From: Durusdinium trenchii
Taxonomy: Eukaryota > Sar > Dinophyceae > Suessiales > Symbiodiniaceae
Assembly (NCBI GenBank): GCA_963970005.1
Contig: CAXAMN010008557.1
Span: forward strand, 899,732 to 963,731
Length of the DNA stretch: 64,000 nt
Direction: 5' to 3'
In this document: positions 21,361-31,470 of the stretch, one piece after another
Numbering within the stretch: position 1 is the stretch's first letter
How the letters are laid out: each line of letters starts with the position of its first letter
The notes under the pieces: generated by a model
Database searches by the model: none
What the model was told of the DNA's origin: nothing
The model's input: the letters and a program-made list of their open reading frames with translations, nothing else
Translations under genes and position numbers: made by a program

Positions 21361-22289
21361 CATGTACAAGTGCTGGGCTTTGTACAATTCAATTGATTAC
21401 GCAGCATACAAGAGATAGCGGAGATAGCGATGGAGCTGTGCTTTGCTACTTGAGTGGAGTGGATATGCCAGGTCCGATCCCGCTTCAAGGAACAAGCAGC
21501 TTAGAGTCCTGGAGGGGGGATCTGTTCCTACGGAATTGTGATGTGAGCAACTAGCTTTCCCGTTCGACACAGTCCTATAAGATCCTATATATATACGACT
21601 CCCCAACGCTCGCATCTCTCACTTTTCTTCCTGTGTCCATCTTGCACGTGTCCGACGACTGGTGAGTATCTCACCAGTACTGTGTGGTAGTCGGGCGCCT
21701 CTGCGAGGCAGCCAGAAGAAGGAGCGCCCTAACATCTGGCTTCTCCACTTTGCATACTCTTCGAATCGATCCATACTTTGGCATTTTATTGAACATTCAA
21801 CATTCCAAACAGCGTAGTCACCACATTTGTCTATTGTCTATGACAAGCACAGCAAAGGCAACAATAATTGGCACAAACCCCTTCAATCATCTTCAATCCT
21901 GGTCCCGGTCTGCATATCAAATTCCACAAGCAAGGCCCAAGTCTTTCTCCTCACTTCAAATCTGACTGATTAAGTGCCTCTGATGGAGCATGTGTCCATC
22001 CTGCTTCAACAAAAAATCTGTGGCGAACAAGGAAGGTACTCCCCTGCAGATTAACATAGATATCATTGCATAGATTAACATGGAACCCTAAAGCCACTTG
22101 GTTGCAAAGAAAAATGGTCTTCCATGGGTCAATTCTCAGGTTCCATCGTATTGCAGTACGACTCATCCCCTGGTTGCTCACATTTTGTGAAGCTGGTCGG
22201 CATGACTTGCAAAGGCAACTCCATCCAATTCTGGAGTCGCATCATTCTCATCGTGAGAATACTGCTATCTTTGCACCAAGTATCTGAAC

Positions 22290-22484
22290 ATCTCATCTTG
22301 CATTTTCCAGGTTGTTCTTTGCATTCTTCTGATCCTTCCAGAAGGCCAGAAGCATACAATCTCCCCATGTCAAGGTAGCAAGTAGCAAGTGCGTGTTCCA
22401 AGTTCCCACAACCCCCAAGAAGGCCCAAGGTGCTGCTGCTCTGAACTCCTTTTTCCAACCAAGAAAGCACATGCACCGATTCAC
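22290..22484 (-). CDS. exon with aromatic/hydrophobic stretch, unidentified gene
   Basis: Minus strand reads FRAAAPWAFLGVVGTWNTHL then LLATLTWGDCMLLAFWKDQK, a possible membrane-embedded pair. A second frame is also open. Continues toward 22184, where a GTGAGC donor stands. Confidence 0.4.
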
Positions 22485-22799
22485 TGGCAGTGACTCATAT
22501 CATATACTGCCTGAGACGTCCAGCTTCTGCCAGCCCTGACAAAAGGGTCATAGGTTTTGTCTGCCCACCTCTCCCTCTCTCTCTCTCTCTCACTCTCTCG
22601 TTTTAGAAGCTATGGTGATGGAGCTCCTAAGTCAGCGTGTATCATCAAGCAGCATCACCGGTCCTTACTGTCGCACGTATTTTGCTGGTCCCGAATGTAG
22701 TCCTTCAATGTCAGCTGGGTCAAGAAGGTTGAGAGTTAGAATTTAGATGAATTAACTTGAATTAAGAGTAGGCTGGGCTGACTTTCTTGTTTGATTCAC

Positions 22800-23073
22800 A
22801 GCAGGCCAAAGCCTATCATTCCTGCTAGCCTCGGCAGGCTTGCGCCAGGAGTTGAAGAAACGTGCCCCACCACCACGCACCAACCACTGTATGTAATCCT
22901 GCAAGAGTTCAGCACATTGAATTTGTGGCGATCCTAGAAAAAGAGTTGACCAGTCCTGTTGGCCAGTAACAAGGAAACGAACAAAGTTATCCTTGACCAC
23001 ATCCACGAGCATGCCGTGGAAGACCTTAGACGGCACTGGCTTGATGTGTCGGATCACAATGCCATCCCCGATC
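22800..23073 (-). CDS. exon of an unidentified gene
   Basis: AG|G acceptor at 23075-23074. Reads IGDGIVIRHIKPVPSKVFHG, MLVDVVKDNFVRFLVTGQQD, LFLGSPQIQCAELLQDYIQW and LVRGGGARFFNSWRKPAEAS. About 90 residues of high-quality coding sequence. I do not recognise the family. The likely donor is a GTGAAT near 22799. Confidence 0.65.
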
Positions 23074-23649
23074 CTTGGACATCCAAGCTGCCACAATGCA
23101 ACGGGCCAAGAGAACGTACTCATCAGGCACCACAGGAGTGATGATCCCCACGGAATTCTTGGCCTTTAGGCCTGAACCCAGGTACAAGTGCACTGCGCTT
23201 GGCGCATACTCAGGAGATCGTTGGTTAATATTATGTTTTGATCATTTTGATCTGTTTGATTGTCTGTTCGAATCCCCGTTGAAATGGCTTCTCAGTGCAC
23301 TTCACATCAAGCAGCTTGCTTCGAAGCAAGCCCCACTGACCCAACAGTTGAAGCGACATCAACAACACAACTAGTCACCAGCATATAATGTAACTTGACA
23401 AATTGAAGAGGTCTCGGGCACTGCCTAGCACTGCAGCCATCAAAATGTCGGAGTCATATAGGGAGGCAGCGACGGCAAGCTGCGCTGTCGCCTGGTTTCC
23501 ACCACATCCTTGTTTAGGTGAGAAACAAGAATACAAGCTCAGGTTCCCGCAGCGTCCATAAGCATGTTCCTTGGAGTGTCACGGACCTTTCCAAGCCAAA
23601 CCCTCACTGGTCGCCGGTTGAGACTACTCAATGCCACCAAAGTCTCGCA

Positions 23650-23930
23650 TGCGAGGGGCTCAGTTGACGAATCTCTATCCGGCTCTCAGGCTCAAAAGTT
23701 GCGAACTGATCACTGCCTGCCCCATGCATACTCAGACTGCGCGGAACTGCGTGGGGGGAGTCAGGGAGGTCATTTAGTTGAGTAGACACACCTGTCCAAG
23801 CCAGCTCGTCTTGAATCATCCCACCTGGCGTTTCACCAACATTCGGGTCCTCATCCAAGTTGTACGTCTTGTTGTCAGGCATTTTCACTAAACCTGAGAT
23901 GATCAGGTCTCTCTCAAAGAAGCACTTCAA
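23650..23930 (-). CDS. exon of an unidentified gene
   Basis: Minus strand reads LIISGLVKMPDNKTYNLDED, PNVGETPGGMIQDELAWTGV and SDQFATFEPESRIEIRQL. Hydrophilic, Asp/Pro-rich. Probably upstream in the same transcript as the exon at 22800-23073. Confidence 0.6.
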
Positions 23931-24674
23931 AGAGCATGATTCTTGGCTGAGAAACGCTTTCCATCTTTTGTCTCCACCATGAGCTTGAGCTGTGTGTACA
24001 GGCCTTGGAAGGCAGCTACGCTTTAATCATGCATCCTTGCTCCAAATAGGCCCACAAAGCTAATGAATCGTTGTGGCTCAGGGCTCAACGCAACCTGGTG
24101 TTTTGAGCAGCGAAGCTGGATATTTTACAGAGCCAAGCAGCCCCAATTGATGAAGGTTTCTGCTCCATCTTGTTGGACACAGCCTCTGGGCCAAGAAATG
24201 AACTATTCAGGTAGCTGGGTGGAGACTACAGGCCACAAAGTGTTGGGCACATCTCTGAAAATTGCTCTCAGCAAAACCACCCAACCAACTGCCAAGTTGC
24301 TAAGCTGCCTTTTGCCATTGTCCGTCCAATTGGACATGCTCGTCTCATCCTATTTTGATTTTCACACAGCTCTTGACTCTCTACTAAAAAGAACGGTCCT
24401 CGCTCAGTGGTGCTTCCGGCACCACCACGGTGTCCTGCTGTGCTTTTACGGGCAAAAACACAAAGACATGTGAATTCTTAATGCTGTTGTCACGTGTCCT
24501 TAGCCTTACAACCAAAATTCAAGCGCAATCCCATCTTGGCTGCCGCAAAAGAATACGCCTGCAGGACATATCTACAAGCTTAAAAACTATTTTGGAAAAT
24601 TCGATACGAAGCATCAAAACTGAAAAAGCTTGTGGATTGAAAGCAAGCTGCATTGGTTCGAGATGGTAGGTCAC

Positions 24675-24814
24675 CTTGGCTTTTGCAAGGTCTGAAGCCG
24701 CAAAGGCTTCAATCTCATTGTGTCCAATGCCGGTTCTTCTGCAAACATGTTTCTGCCTGGCCACAGCTGAAATCTGCCTTCTTGATGGTGATGACGTTGG
24801 TTCTGCGCCATTTC
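24675..24814 (-). CDS. second exon of an unidentified gene
   Basis: AG|G acceptor at 24816-24815 and GTGACC donor at 24674-24673. In the phase set by the upstream ATG exon it reads EMAQNQRHHHQEGRFQLWPG, then RNMFAEEPALDTMRLKPLRL. All three frames are open over these 140 bp, so the choice rests on phase matching with 24883-24942. Confidence 0.45.
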
Positions 24815-24882
24815 CTTTCGGAGCCCTTAGTAACTTAGGCTGACGCAGGGTCAGGAAAAGTATCATCCTCCCGTTATCCCAC

Positions 24883-24942
24883 AAGCTCCAAAAGCTCCAA
24901 GAACTCGGCATCGCTAATTTGTTGCCAAAGCGGCGTCGTCAT
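24883..24942 (-). CDS. probable first exon of an unidentified gene
   Basis: ATG at 24942 in the context ACAATGA, reading MTTPLWQQISDAEFLELLEL (20 codons) to a GT donor at 24882-24881 in phase 0. The next AG|G acceptor (24816-24815) keeps an open frame. Confidence 0.5.
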
Positions 24943-25539
24943 TGTACATTCTCCACTTCATGGGGCCCTGCTGAATCACGTCGTTCATGTTGGTAATTTT
25001 GGTCTCCAAAGACTTAGGTGTCAATGACTTGCAGCAAAGAGCATTGAAGCTTACATGCTTAGCCAAGATCGTCATTGGACGGGGTTGACCTGGATCCCTG
25101 GTGTTTATGTAGAATAAGAAGCGTCTTCCGTTCTGAATTCAGCCCAGCGTCAGCGATAGTTGAAGTTAGGTCCTCCAAGTTCACTGTTTCTCACTGCTCA
25201 CGGAGAGACATTTCACACTATACCACACAATGGCATGCCCTGCCCGCCCTCCTTCCCATACAAGAGCGACCATACTGCATCAAAAGGAAAAGTGACATTC
25301 TGATAAAAATGTGCAATTATACTTGTAGACTTATAGATAGTGATCCTGGAGCAAGGACGGACAAGACTTGAAAAAAATGTTCTCATCTCAAACATTGTAA
25401 AATCAGGCTAAATCAGTGGTCAGTTATGGCTTGGTTGCAAGAACAGACCTCCTTTGGCAACGCATGTGCATCATGTTTGTGTTTTTGCTCCCCTGTCGTG
25501 TTGCCCGTTGCTTTTCAGAGGCGCAAAGCCAGCAAGGAA

Positions 25540-25765
25540 GGGAGGGAGCAAGGGAGCGAGGGAGAGGGAGGGAAACAAACAGAAAACAGACCGACACGCT
25601 GGCAGATAAACAAACAAACACGAAGAAAGCAAAACAGAACGAACGGAACGAATGAAAAGGAAAGGAACAAAAGGGAAACAGGGGCAAAGACACAAACAGA
25701 CAGACAAACAAACAGACGGACAAACAAACAAACAAACAGCCAGCCAGCCAGGGAGGGAGCAGGTG
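25540..25765. repeat. purine-rich / ACAA simple repeat
   Basis: GGGA-rich tract (about 25540-25575), then AACAAAC/ACAGAC/GAACG variants to 25745 and CCAGCCAGCCAG. One strand is nearly all purine plus C. The frames read from it are Cys/Leu/Phe/Val or Arg/Lys/Thr artefacts. Confidence 0.85.
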
Positions 25766-26194
25766 TGAAATTTGGCATCTGGAATTACAATCCACATTGC
25801 TAGTCCAATTTTGTCCAAGCCATTAGTGTCATCACAATTGATTGCACCTATATTGAAGCTTCAGCGTTCAGTAATTAGCGCTAAATCATGATTTGTTGTT
25901 CTGTTGCGAAGATGATGCGTCGACAACTCATGAAGCAAATGAAAACAACAAGAGAGAGAGAGAGAGGACAAAAAAATCAGCCTGCAAATGAAATGAAGCA
26001 TTCTACCTGGGGACGTCAATTGAATGGGGTTGTCATGACACAATCGGAATTCAATGGATTTCATTTTTAAACATTTGGCACGGTTCGGTTGAAACGATTG
26101 ATTCTGAGCTCCGGAGTCCGAGATTGCCGTAAGCCGTAAGTTCATGGCGCGTTACCTGCTACACTTCCACAATCGCACTGTCAAATGCGCCAAC

Positions 26195-26321
26195 CTTGAT
26201 TGACGACAGTAACTGAAATCTCCTGCGCGCCCGGCTTTTCTTTCACAATCCTCCACTTGCCCTCATCATTGTAGAAAAGCCTAGCGATCCGGACTCTGGC
26301 TAGTGCTTCTTTGGAAGCAAA
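26195..26321 (-). CDS. exon of an unidentified gene
   Basis: After AG at 26323-26322 the minus strand reads FASKEALARVRIARLFYNDE, then GKWRIVKEKPGAQEISVTVV and NQ, to a GT donor at 26194-26193. Excellent coding character, no family recognised. It lies downstream of the candidate start exon at 26725. Confidence 0.6.
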
Positions 26322-26530
26322 CTGGTCCAGCAAAGCTTGGTTCAAGTGTCACTGACAACTTGCATACCATTTGTTTTACACGTGATTTGTCAGAAACATC
26401 GCTCTACCCCGCCTGTAGCCCAATTTCTCATGCTTATAGGCCACCCCATACGTGCGGCCAAACAGCAATGCCTGAGGAAGGCTGCGGTTGCTAGAGGCGG
26501 CAAGCCCTGCAAGGCTACAAGCCCTACACC

Positions 26531-26725
26531 CTACAAGCCCAGACTTGCATCATTGCGCACCGTCTCATCCTTTTCTGCTTCATAGATAGAGAAGCCTGCC
26601 AAACTATTGCCTTTCCCCCCAACAGCGCAGCACTGCACAGCAATTGCAACCAAAGCGAACACAAATCTTCTCAGACCTGCTCGCTTGTAAACTCCAGAAA
26701 CCTTCAAAGGACCCTCCACACGCAC
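26531..26725 (-). CDS. candidate first exon with N-terminal hydrophobic segment
   Basis: ATG at 26725. A basic stretch (KVSGVYKRAGLRRF) is followed by VFALVAIAVQCCAV and then a polar region (FSIYEAEKDETVRND). This is the layout of a signal or organelle-targeting presequence. The frame stays open to 26531; the real donor may be one of the GTs before that. The exon at 26195-26321 may follow. Confidence 0.45.
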   Translation of the reverse strand: MRVEGPLKVSGVYKRAGLRRFVFALVAIAVQCCAVGGKGNSLAGFSIYEAEKDETVRNDASLGL

Positions 26726-26939
26726 GGACTCGCAGTTGTTCCAGGCCTGCCACCATACAGACAGCTTGACTCTTCACTCTGTGGGAACGTGACAAAAGGA
26801 TCAAACAGTTTCTAAAAATGTGTAGATATGTGTAGACTGTGTAGACGTCTAATACATTGTTCGGTTCCTGTATAAACACTCAGTGGACATGAAGGTTCAG
26901 GAAATCTTGAGGGAAAACCATTGAAATCCGATGAAAACT

Positions 26940-27082
26940 AGTGAACGGTGAACACATTTGCCGTAAAAAGCCTTCCATGCCTCCACCAACCTGCCAAGGT
27001 GTGCATACAGGTTCGCAAGCTTACAGTGGGTCTCCCCATCCTTGAGGCGAGGCACGTCTACAAAAGCCAGTTCACATGCCAC
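26940..27082 (-). CDS. exon with TPR-like helix pair, unidentified gene
   Basis: Minus strand reads LAFVDVPRLKDGETHCKLAN then LYAHLGRLVEAWKAFYGK. The A..Y..LGR..EA...F spacing resembles a TPR helix pair, but a single unit is not enough to assign the family. Confidence 0.5.
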
Positions 27083-27094
27083 AAGCAGAAGATG

Positions 27095-27177
27095 GCCAGT
27101 GGACTAAGATTGTCGCAAGTTGACCAACGCCACCCCAGTCAATCAGTGTCACAGTCTTGGTGACAGGCTCCCAGAAC
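27095..27177 (-). CDS. exon of an unidentified gene
   Basis: AG|G acceptor at 27179-27178. Reads FWEPVTKTVTLIDWGGVGQL then ATILVH. Coding-like. It sits between the signal-peptide exon and the TPR-like exon. Confidence 0.45.
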
Positions 27178-27301
27178 CTGAACGACAAAAGCCAATTCAA
27201 GTGGCCAAAAACACCGAAACTGGCCAAGGCCATTCATGCAAAGATGAAAAACATGTGCAATCAGCACTGTTTGATCTTTGCATCAGTCAGACTTGAGTCA
27301 C

Positions 27302-27364
27302 CGTGTGGGACACCCCAAGTGGCGCAAGCAATGCCAAGCACAAAAACCCCTTCATCCAACACAT
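27302..27364 (-). CDS. candidate first exon: signal peptide
   Basis: Two in-frame ATGs (27364 and 27355). From the second the minus strand reads MKGFLCLALLAPLGVSHT, a textbook signal peptide, up to a GTGACT donor at 27301. The frame is also open upstream to 27575, so an internal position cannot be excluded. Confidence 0.5.
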
Positions 27365-27379
27365 GCCGCGACAGGAAGG

Positions 27380-27575
27380 CTTGTCGCCGAGCCCTGGCCC
27401 CAGGCTGGACAAAGGCTGCCGTGCTGCCCTAGCTGCTCTGCTCAGACTGCCCTGGCACATCTCGAGGTTCTCCGCACTAAATTCAATTCTGTTTACGCTT
27501 CGGTATGCTGATGCGAGGCTGGCAGAGATTTCAGGCGGGTATCCTCTCAGTATCACAGAGTGTTGTCGGTTTGCC
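27380..27575 (-). CDS. possible exon of an unidentified gene
   Basis: Minus strand reads GYPPEISASLASAYRSVNRI, EFSAENLEMCQGSLSRAAR and PLSSLGPGLGDKPSCRG. Coding-like. It may be the 5' part of the signal-peptide exon or the end of the preceding gene. Confidence 0.4.
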
Positions 27576-27690
27576 TGCACACCGTTATGTCAGCCGTGTA
27601 GGATGTTCATCGCTGATGTGAGACCAGAATGTTTTATGTCAGAGTAGGAATGCTTCGAATGTGCCGCGCTGCAGCAATTCCAGTGGTTAC

Positions 27691-27754
27691 CGCCATCAAA
27701 GAATTCTGCACCAGTTTAGCTGCCTTGGGCCGGCTACAGAGGCAGCAGGTGACG
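27691..27754 (-). CDS. exon of an unidentified gene
   Basis: AG acceptor at 27756-27755 and GTAACC donor at 27690 enclose 64 bp reading VTCCLCSRPKAAKLVQNSLM. Short, so support is mainly from the splice sites. Confidence 0.4.
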
Positions 27755-28149
27755 CTGGAAAGGAAGGTAAAATTGGATTACATAAGTGAGGTAGGCCAAA
27801 CATCCAAATCCGGCCGCACCGAAAGCGCTGAGGCGTTGAACTGTAGCTAGCACATGAGCCGCAAGAAAAGTCTTAGCTAGGGGGCGGGGCATTTCGTTTG
27901 GTTGCGAAAATGCATATTCCGCATCATGAGGTATGTCTCGGCGAGGTGTGGGGGTGGGAGAAAATATGGGAAAACGTATGGTTTTCACATATCATCTAGG
28001 CCTGACTATATTTTTCATTGTTGTACCATGTACGGCACCACGTCCACGAAAGGCAAACAGAGGACTCCTCTCATCAACAGTCTATATGTCTAAAAATACC
28101 TTTCATGATTGCATCATCTGCATCAGGTGGTTGCGATCGTAGAGTTTAC

Positions 28150-28760
28150 TTTTGTAGCGTGTATATATATATATATATATGTTCGTTGCCAGTGTATAGT
28201 TTATTGCGCTAGATGTTTGCAAGTTTATATGTTTGGACCCCTTGAAAAATGTACAATTTCAAGGTTGTCGAAAAATATATCCAAAAGTGCTTGCAAACAA
28301 TGTGCAGTTGTAAGCGGGCCAAGTATAGCAACGACATTTCTATATATACTATCATCCACTTCATGTTCATCTCCAAATTTTGTGTCGAGCCTGCACGTTG
28401 TATAATTTCTTGCATTGTTTTCAACCACCATGAAAATGTACAGTTCTTTCGGGGGGGCAAGTTATATCCAACAATGCTTGCACATGAATATAATTTGGAC
28501 CCCCTGAACAATGTACAATTTCAGAGACGACGAAAAATAGACCAAACAATGCTTGCAAGTCGACAAAGCAGTCCAAGAATAGGGTGATTAATTTTCTTCG
28601 CTTCATCTTCGTGCTGCGTTCATCTCTAAGTCTCGTCTCGACCATGCAGGCTGTATAGTTTATTGTACATTGTGCATAATCACTCTGTTTTGGGACCCCG
28701 TTGAAAATGAACAGCCATAACTAGGCAATGTATCAAAGCGTCCAACAATAGAGTGATTAT
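28150..28760. repeat. degenerate long tandem repeat with GGACCCC..TGAAAATGTACA core
   Basis: Variants of 'TTGGACCCCNTTGAAAAATGTACAATTTC' appear at about 28234, 28430, 28496 and 28690. They are accompanied by 'TCCAANARTGCTTGCAA', 'ATAGTTTATTG' and 'CTTCATNTTCAT' blocks in a shared order. This looks like three to four diverged copies of a unit of roughly 150-260 bp. No coding signal was accepted inside. Confidence 0.7.
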
Positions 28761-29259
28761 AGATACTTCTTTTACCCTCTCTCTGGGAGCCACTGGTCCA
28801 GGCAGCTGTCGTCGCGAAGCGGCCTGAATATGCACAGTAATGGAGGAGCGCCACAAAAGCGGACAGGGTTATATAAGGGCTGCATATCGTTGCCTACAAC
28901 TCTAGGATGGTGGACAATTGGCCGTCAAAGCCACCAAAAAGATACCTGTGAGTACTGACGGCTGACCTGGGTGCCTTGCAAAATAAGAAATCCTAGGAAA
29001 GTCCGATTCGCAAGATTTATGAAGTCCTGTAGTCGAGGCTCACGTTTCCAAAATTTAGCTTCCATAAAATCCTGTCATAGGAACATTGAACTCCCCGGAG
29101 AAACAGTCCTAGATCTTGGTGGGTTTCTTCCCCACGTCATCCCCCAGACTGAAACAGTATTGACTTATGAATTCCTGGTGCCAAAAAACATTGAAAATGC
29201 CACACAGAAAAAATGCCACACTGAAAATAGTCCGAGTCCTGAAACCCAGGTAGTTCACC

Positions 29260-30040
29260 AGTGGACCCACCACAAAAAAATATACCTGACAAGGGAGCCA
29301 GCCTCTCGCTTAGGGGTGCCCTGCAGGCCTGGGCAAAGACTTGGTGCAAGAGGAAGTGATGGGGTCGGGCAAAGATGAATTTCATGGGCTGAAGTTGACA
29401 CCGCAGGCACACTGATAGGGAGGTAGAAATAGAAGGTAGAAGACATAGGTTTGGGGGGGTGCCCTTTTTTGTCCCGGTTCAGGGGCGATTTGGAGGTAGG
29501 ACGGCGTGCTGCGAATCAGTGAGTTCCATGTGCGAGGCTATGGGTAGGGTAGGTGAGGATACATATATGTATGTAGGTAGAGTGGTCGAAGAGTAGCCGG
29601 AAGTGGTGAGGTTGATATTGTGTAAGATGAAGTGATCGGCAAACATTGGGTAAAGACTACGTTTATGGGGGGAAGTTGGCATCACAGGTACGCGATAGGA
29701 GGTAGAAGCAGAAGGTAGAATTAAAAGGGTGGTGACCTTTTTTGTCCTGGTTCAGGAGTGTTTTACAAGTGACCCTCAATCATTTTATGTGAGTTTGTCG
29801 GCTGCGTGGTGCTAATGAGTGACCAAAGACGGTCGTGGGGGGCCTGTGGGCGAGGCTATCGGCAGGCTTTCGTGAGGATATATATATATGTCAATATAGA
29901 GAGAGTGGACAAAGAGGAGCTGGAAGTGGTGAAGTGGAGGTGGCCGTCACTCGAGAAAGAATGGAAATAGAGAGTAGAATACATAGGTTTGGGACGGGGC
30001 GCCCTTTTGCGTCTTGATGTCGGGGCGTTGTGGAGGAGAA
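29260..30040. repeat. three diverged copies of a ~270-bp unit
   Basis: Blocks recur in order near 29400-29500, 29680-29780 and 29940-30035: GGTAGAAATAGAAGGTAGAA, ATAGGTTTGGG, GCCCTTTTTTGTC, CGGTTCAGGGGCG. A GAGGCTAT..GGTGAGGATA(TA)n block lies in two of the spacers. Copies are clearly homologous but diverged with indels. Confidence 0.75.
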
Positions 30041-30279
30041 AAAGGGCACCCCTAAGCAATTCAAAACCTTCCGCCTCCAACGCTTGCCTGCTGCAATCTC
30101 TTCTCTCTCCTGCCCTCAACAACCCCCCAATCCACATGAACTCCCCCCGCATAGGGCGCGCCCTCTTCAGTCCGGCAGCAACGCTAAGCTTAGCCCCAAC
30201 TACGGCTTGTTCTCTTTCCATAGCCTCCTGAGCCCCGCATGATGCTGATGATGCACTACTGGCCGTCAATTACATCACC

Positions 30280-31130
30280 GGCATCACAACACCCCAAAAA
30301 ACACTCATTTTCACTACCAAGTGGCCCACCTCTTTCTTTTTTCGCTCTCCCCCACCAGGCTCTGGCTTCACCTCGCCGAAATTCACCCCCCCCACCCCCT
30401 TTAACTCACTTCGTTCGCTCCATCTACCTCAAGCCTTGCCTATCGGCTAGCTTTCGTCAAAACCAGGACACCTGGTTGACCACCGAAAATGAACAGAATA
30501 ACAATACACTACTGGGGAGGTCAACCAACTAAGGGGTCCCGGTATATAAACTACATTATAACATATAAACTATAATATAAATATATATATATATTACAAT
30601 ATATGTTAACTTTTATAAGATCCTGATGGATGGGATTATGATGGATATAGCAAACACTTATGAAGTCCTCAATCCTAGGCCCATGTGCCATATTAGGGGA
30701 CCTTAGGTTTTTATATATAAAGGACGTATGAGGGTTCTTCAGGTGGAGTTTGCAGACATCTAGCAGTACTGCAGGGAAATTGCCGAAGAGGACGAGGATC
30801 TGAGAGCCCAATAGACAAACAAGGAAGAAAATAACACGTGTCTCGAAGCTGCAAAATCTGATTGCAAGTCCACAGAAGGGATTCACGCATTTAAAGGGCA
30901 AATCCACGAGACGTGATAAGTTACAAGCAACAAATGAGAGGCCTTCAAAGAACATCAAGAACAAGGAGGACATCCAAACAACATAAGACCACCCGAGATA
31001 GAATGGATGAGGGGTGGAGATGAGGAAGAGGAAGCTCTGATAGCAAAGAGCTGAGGAGAGCCTTGGCGGTGCCGGTCTCACGCCGGGGCTGTGCGGTGCC
31101 GAAAACCGCTCCAAGCCACCACACAAAGCA
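30280..31130. other. intergenic or intronic stretch without accepted gene
   Basis: Contains C-rich DNA (30280-30420), a small inverted repeat around CCAGGACACCTGG (30471-30483), a (TA)n tract at 30541-30610 and AT-rich DNA. A hydrophobic minus-strand frame is open over 30700-31126. It lacks an identifiable motif or convincing splice sites, so it is not called. Confidence 0.5.
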
Positions 31131-31384
31131 CATCCAAGACCTAAGTCCTGTTAAAACCCAGGGGTGTGAGATGGTTCGAGCAGTTCATGTCCCTTGGCCA
31201 ACAATGGTGCCAGGGCAGAATGCCCCAGCTCATGGAGTTGGTGCCACACAAAAAAAGAAAGACTTCTTTTTTGAACAATCCGTTGAAGTCTGTCGGGGGA
31301 TGGATCCAAAAGTGCACGTGGAAAACGCTTGCACAAAGGTCAGGAATGTAGATCACAGCGTAGAGTCGATTATGCCATGGCAAA

Positions 31385-31470
31385 TAGTATTCAATGAAGG
31401 AATTTAGGAACGTATTCCCTCTGCTCGTGCCAAAGTCTGTGAGATGTTTGACTTTGGTATGCTTTGTCTG
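31385..31470 (-). CDS. ABC1K exon: DFG motif
   Basis: Minus strand reads KVKHLTDFGTSRGNTFLNSF then IEYYL. DFG is the Mg2+-binding motif of kinases, and the following TSR..F...FIEYY resembles the COQ8/ADCK segment. Exact splice sites were not fixed. Confidence 0.7.

Noticed and set aside
23260-23285. GTTCGAATCC, B-box-like sequence
   Set aside because: Flanking bases do not pair as a T-stem and no cloverleaf can be drawn.
25424-25818. Cys/Leu/Val/Phe-rich minus-strand frames
   Set aside because: Read from a polypurine/ACAA simple repeat; composition artefact.
30551-31126. 191-codon hydrophobic minus-strand frame
   Set aside because: No motif, AT-rich DNA, no convincing splice sites. Possibly an exon but not supportable.
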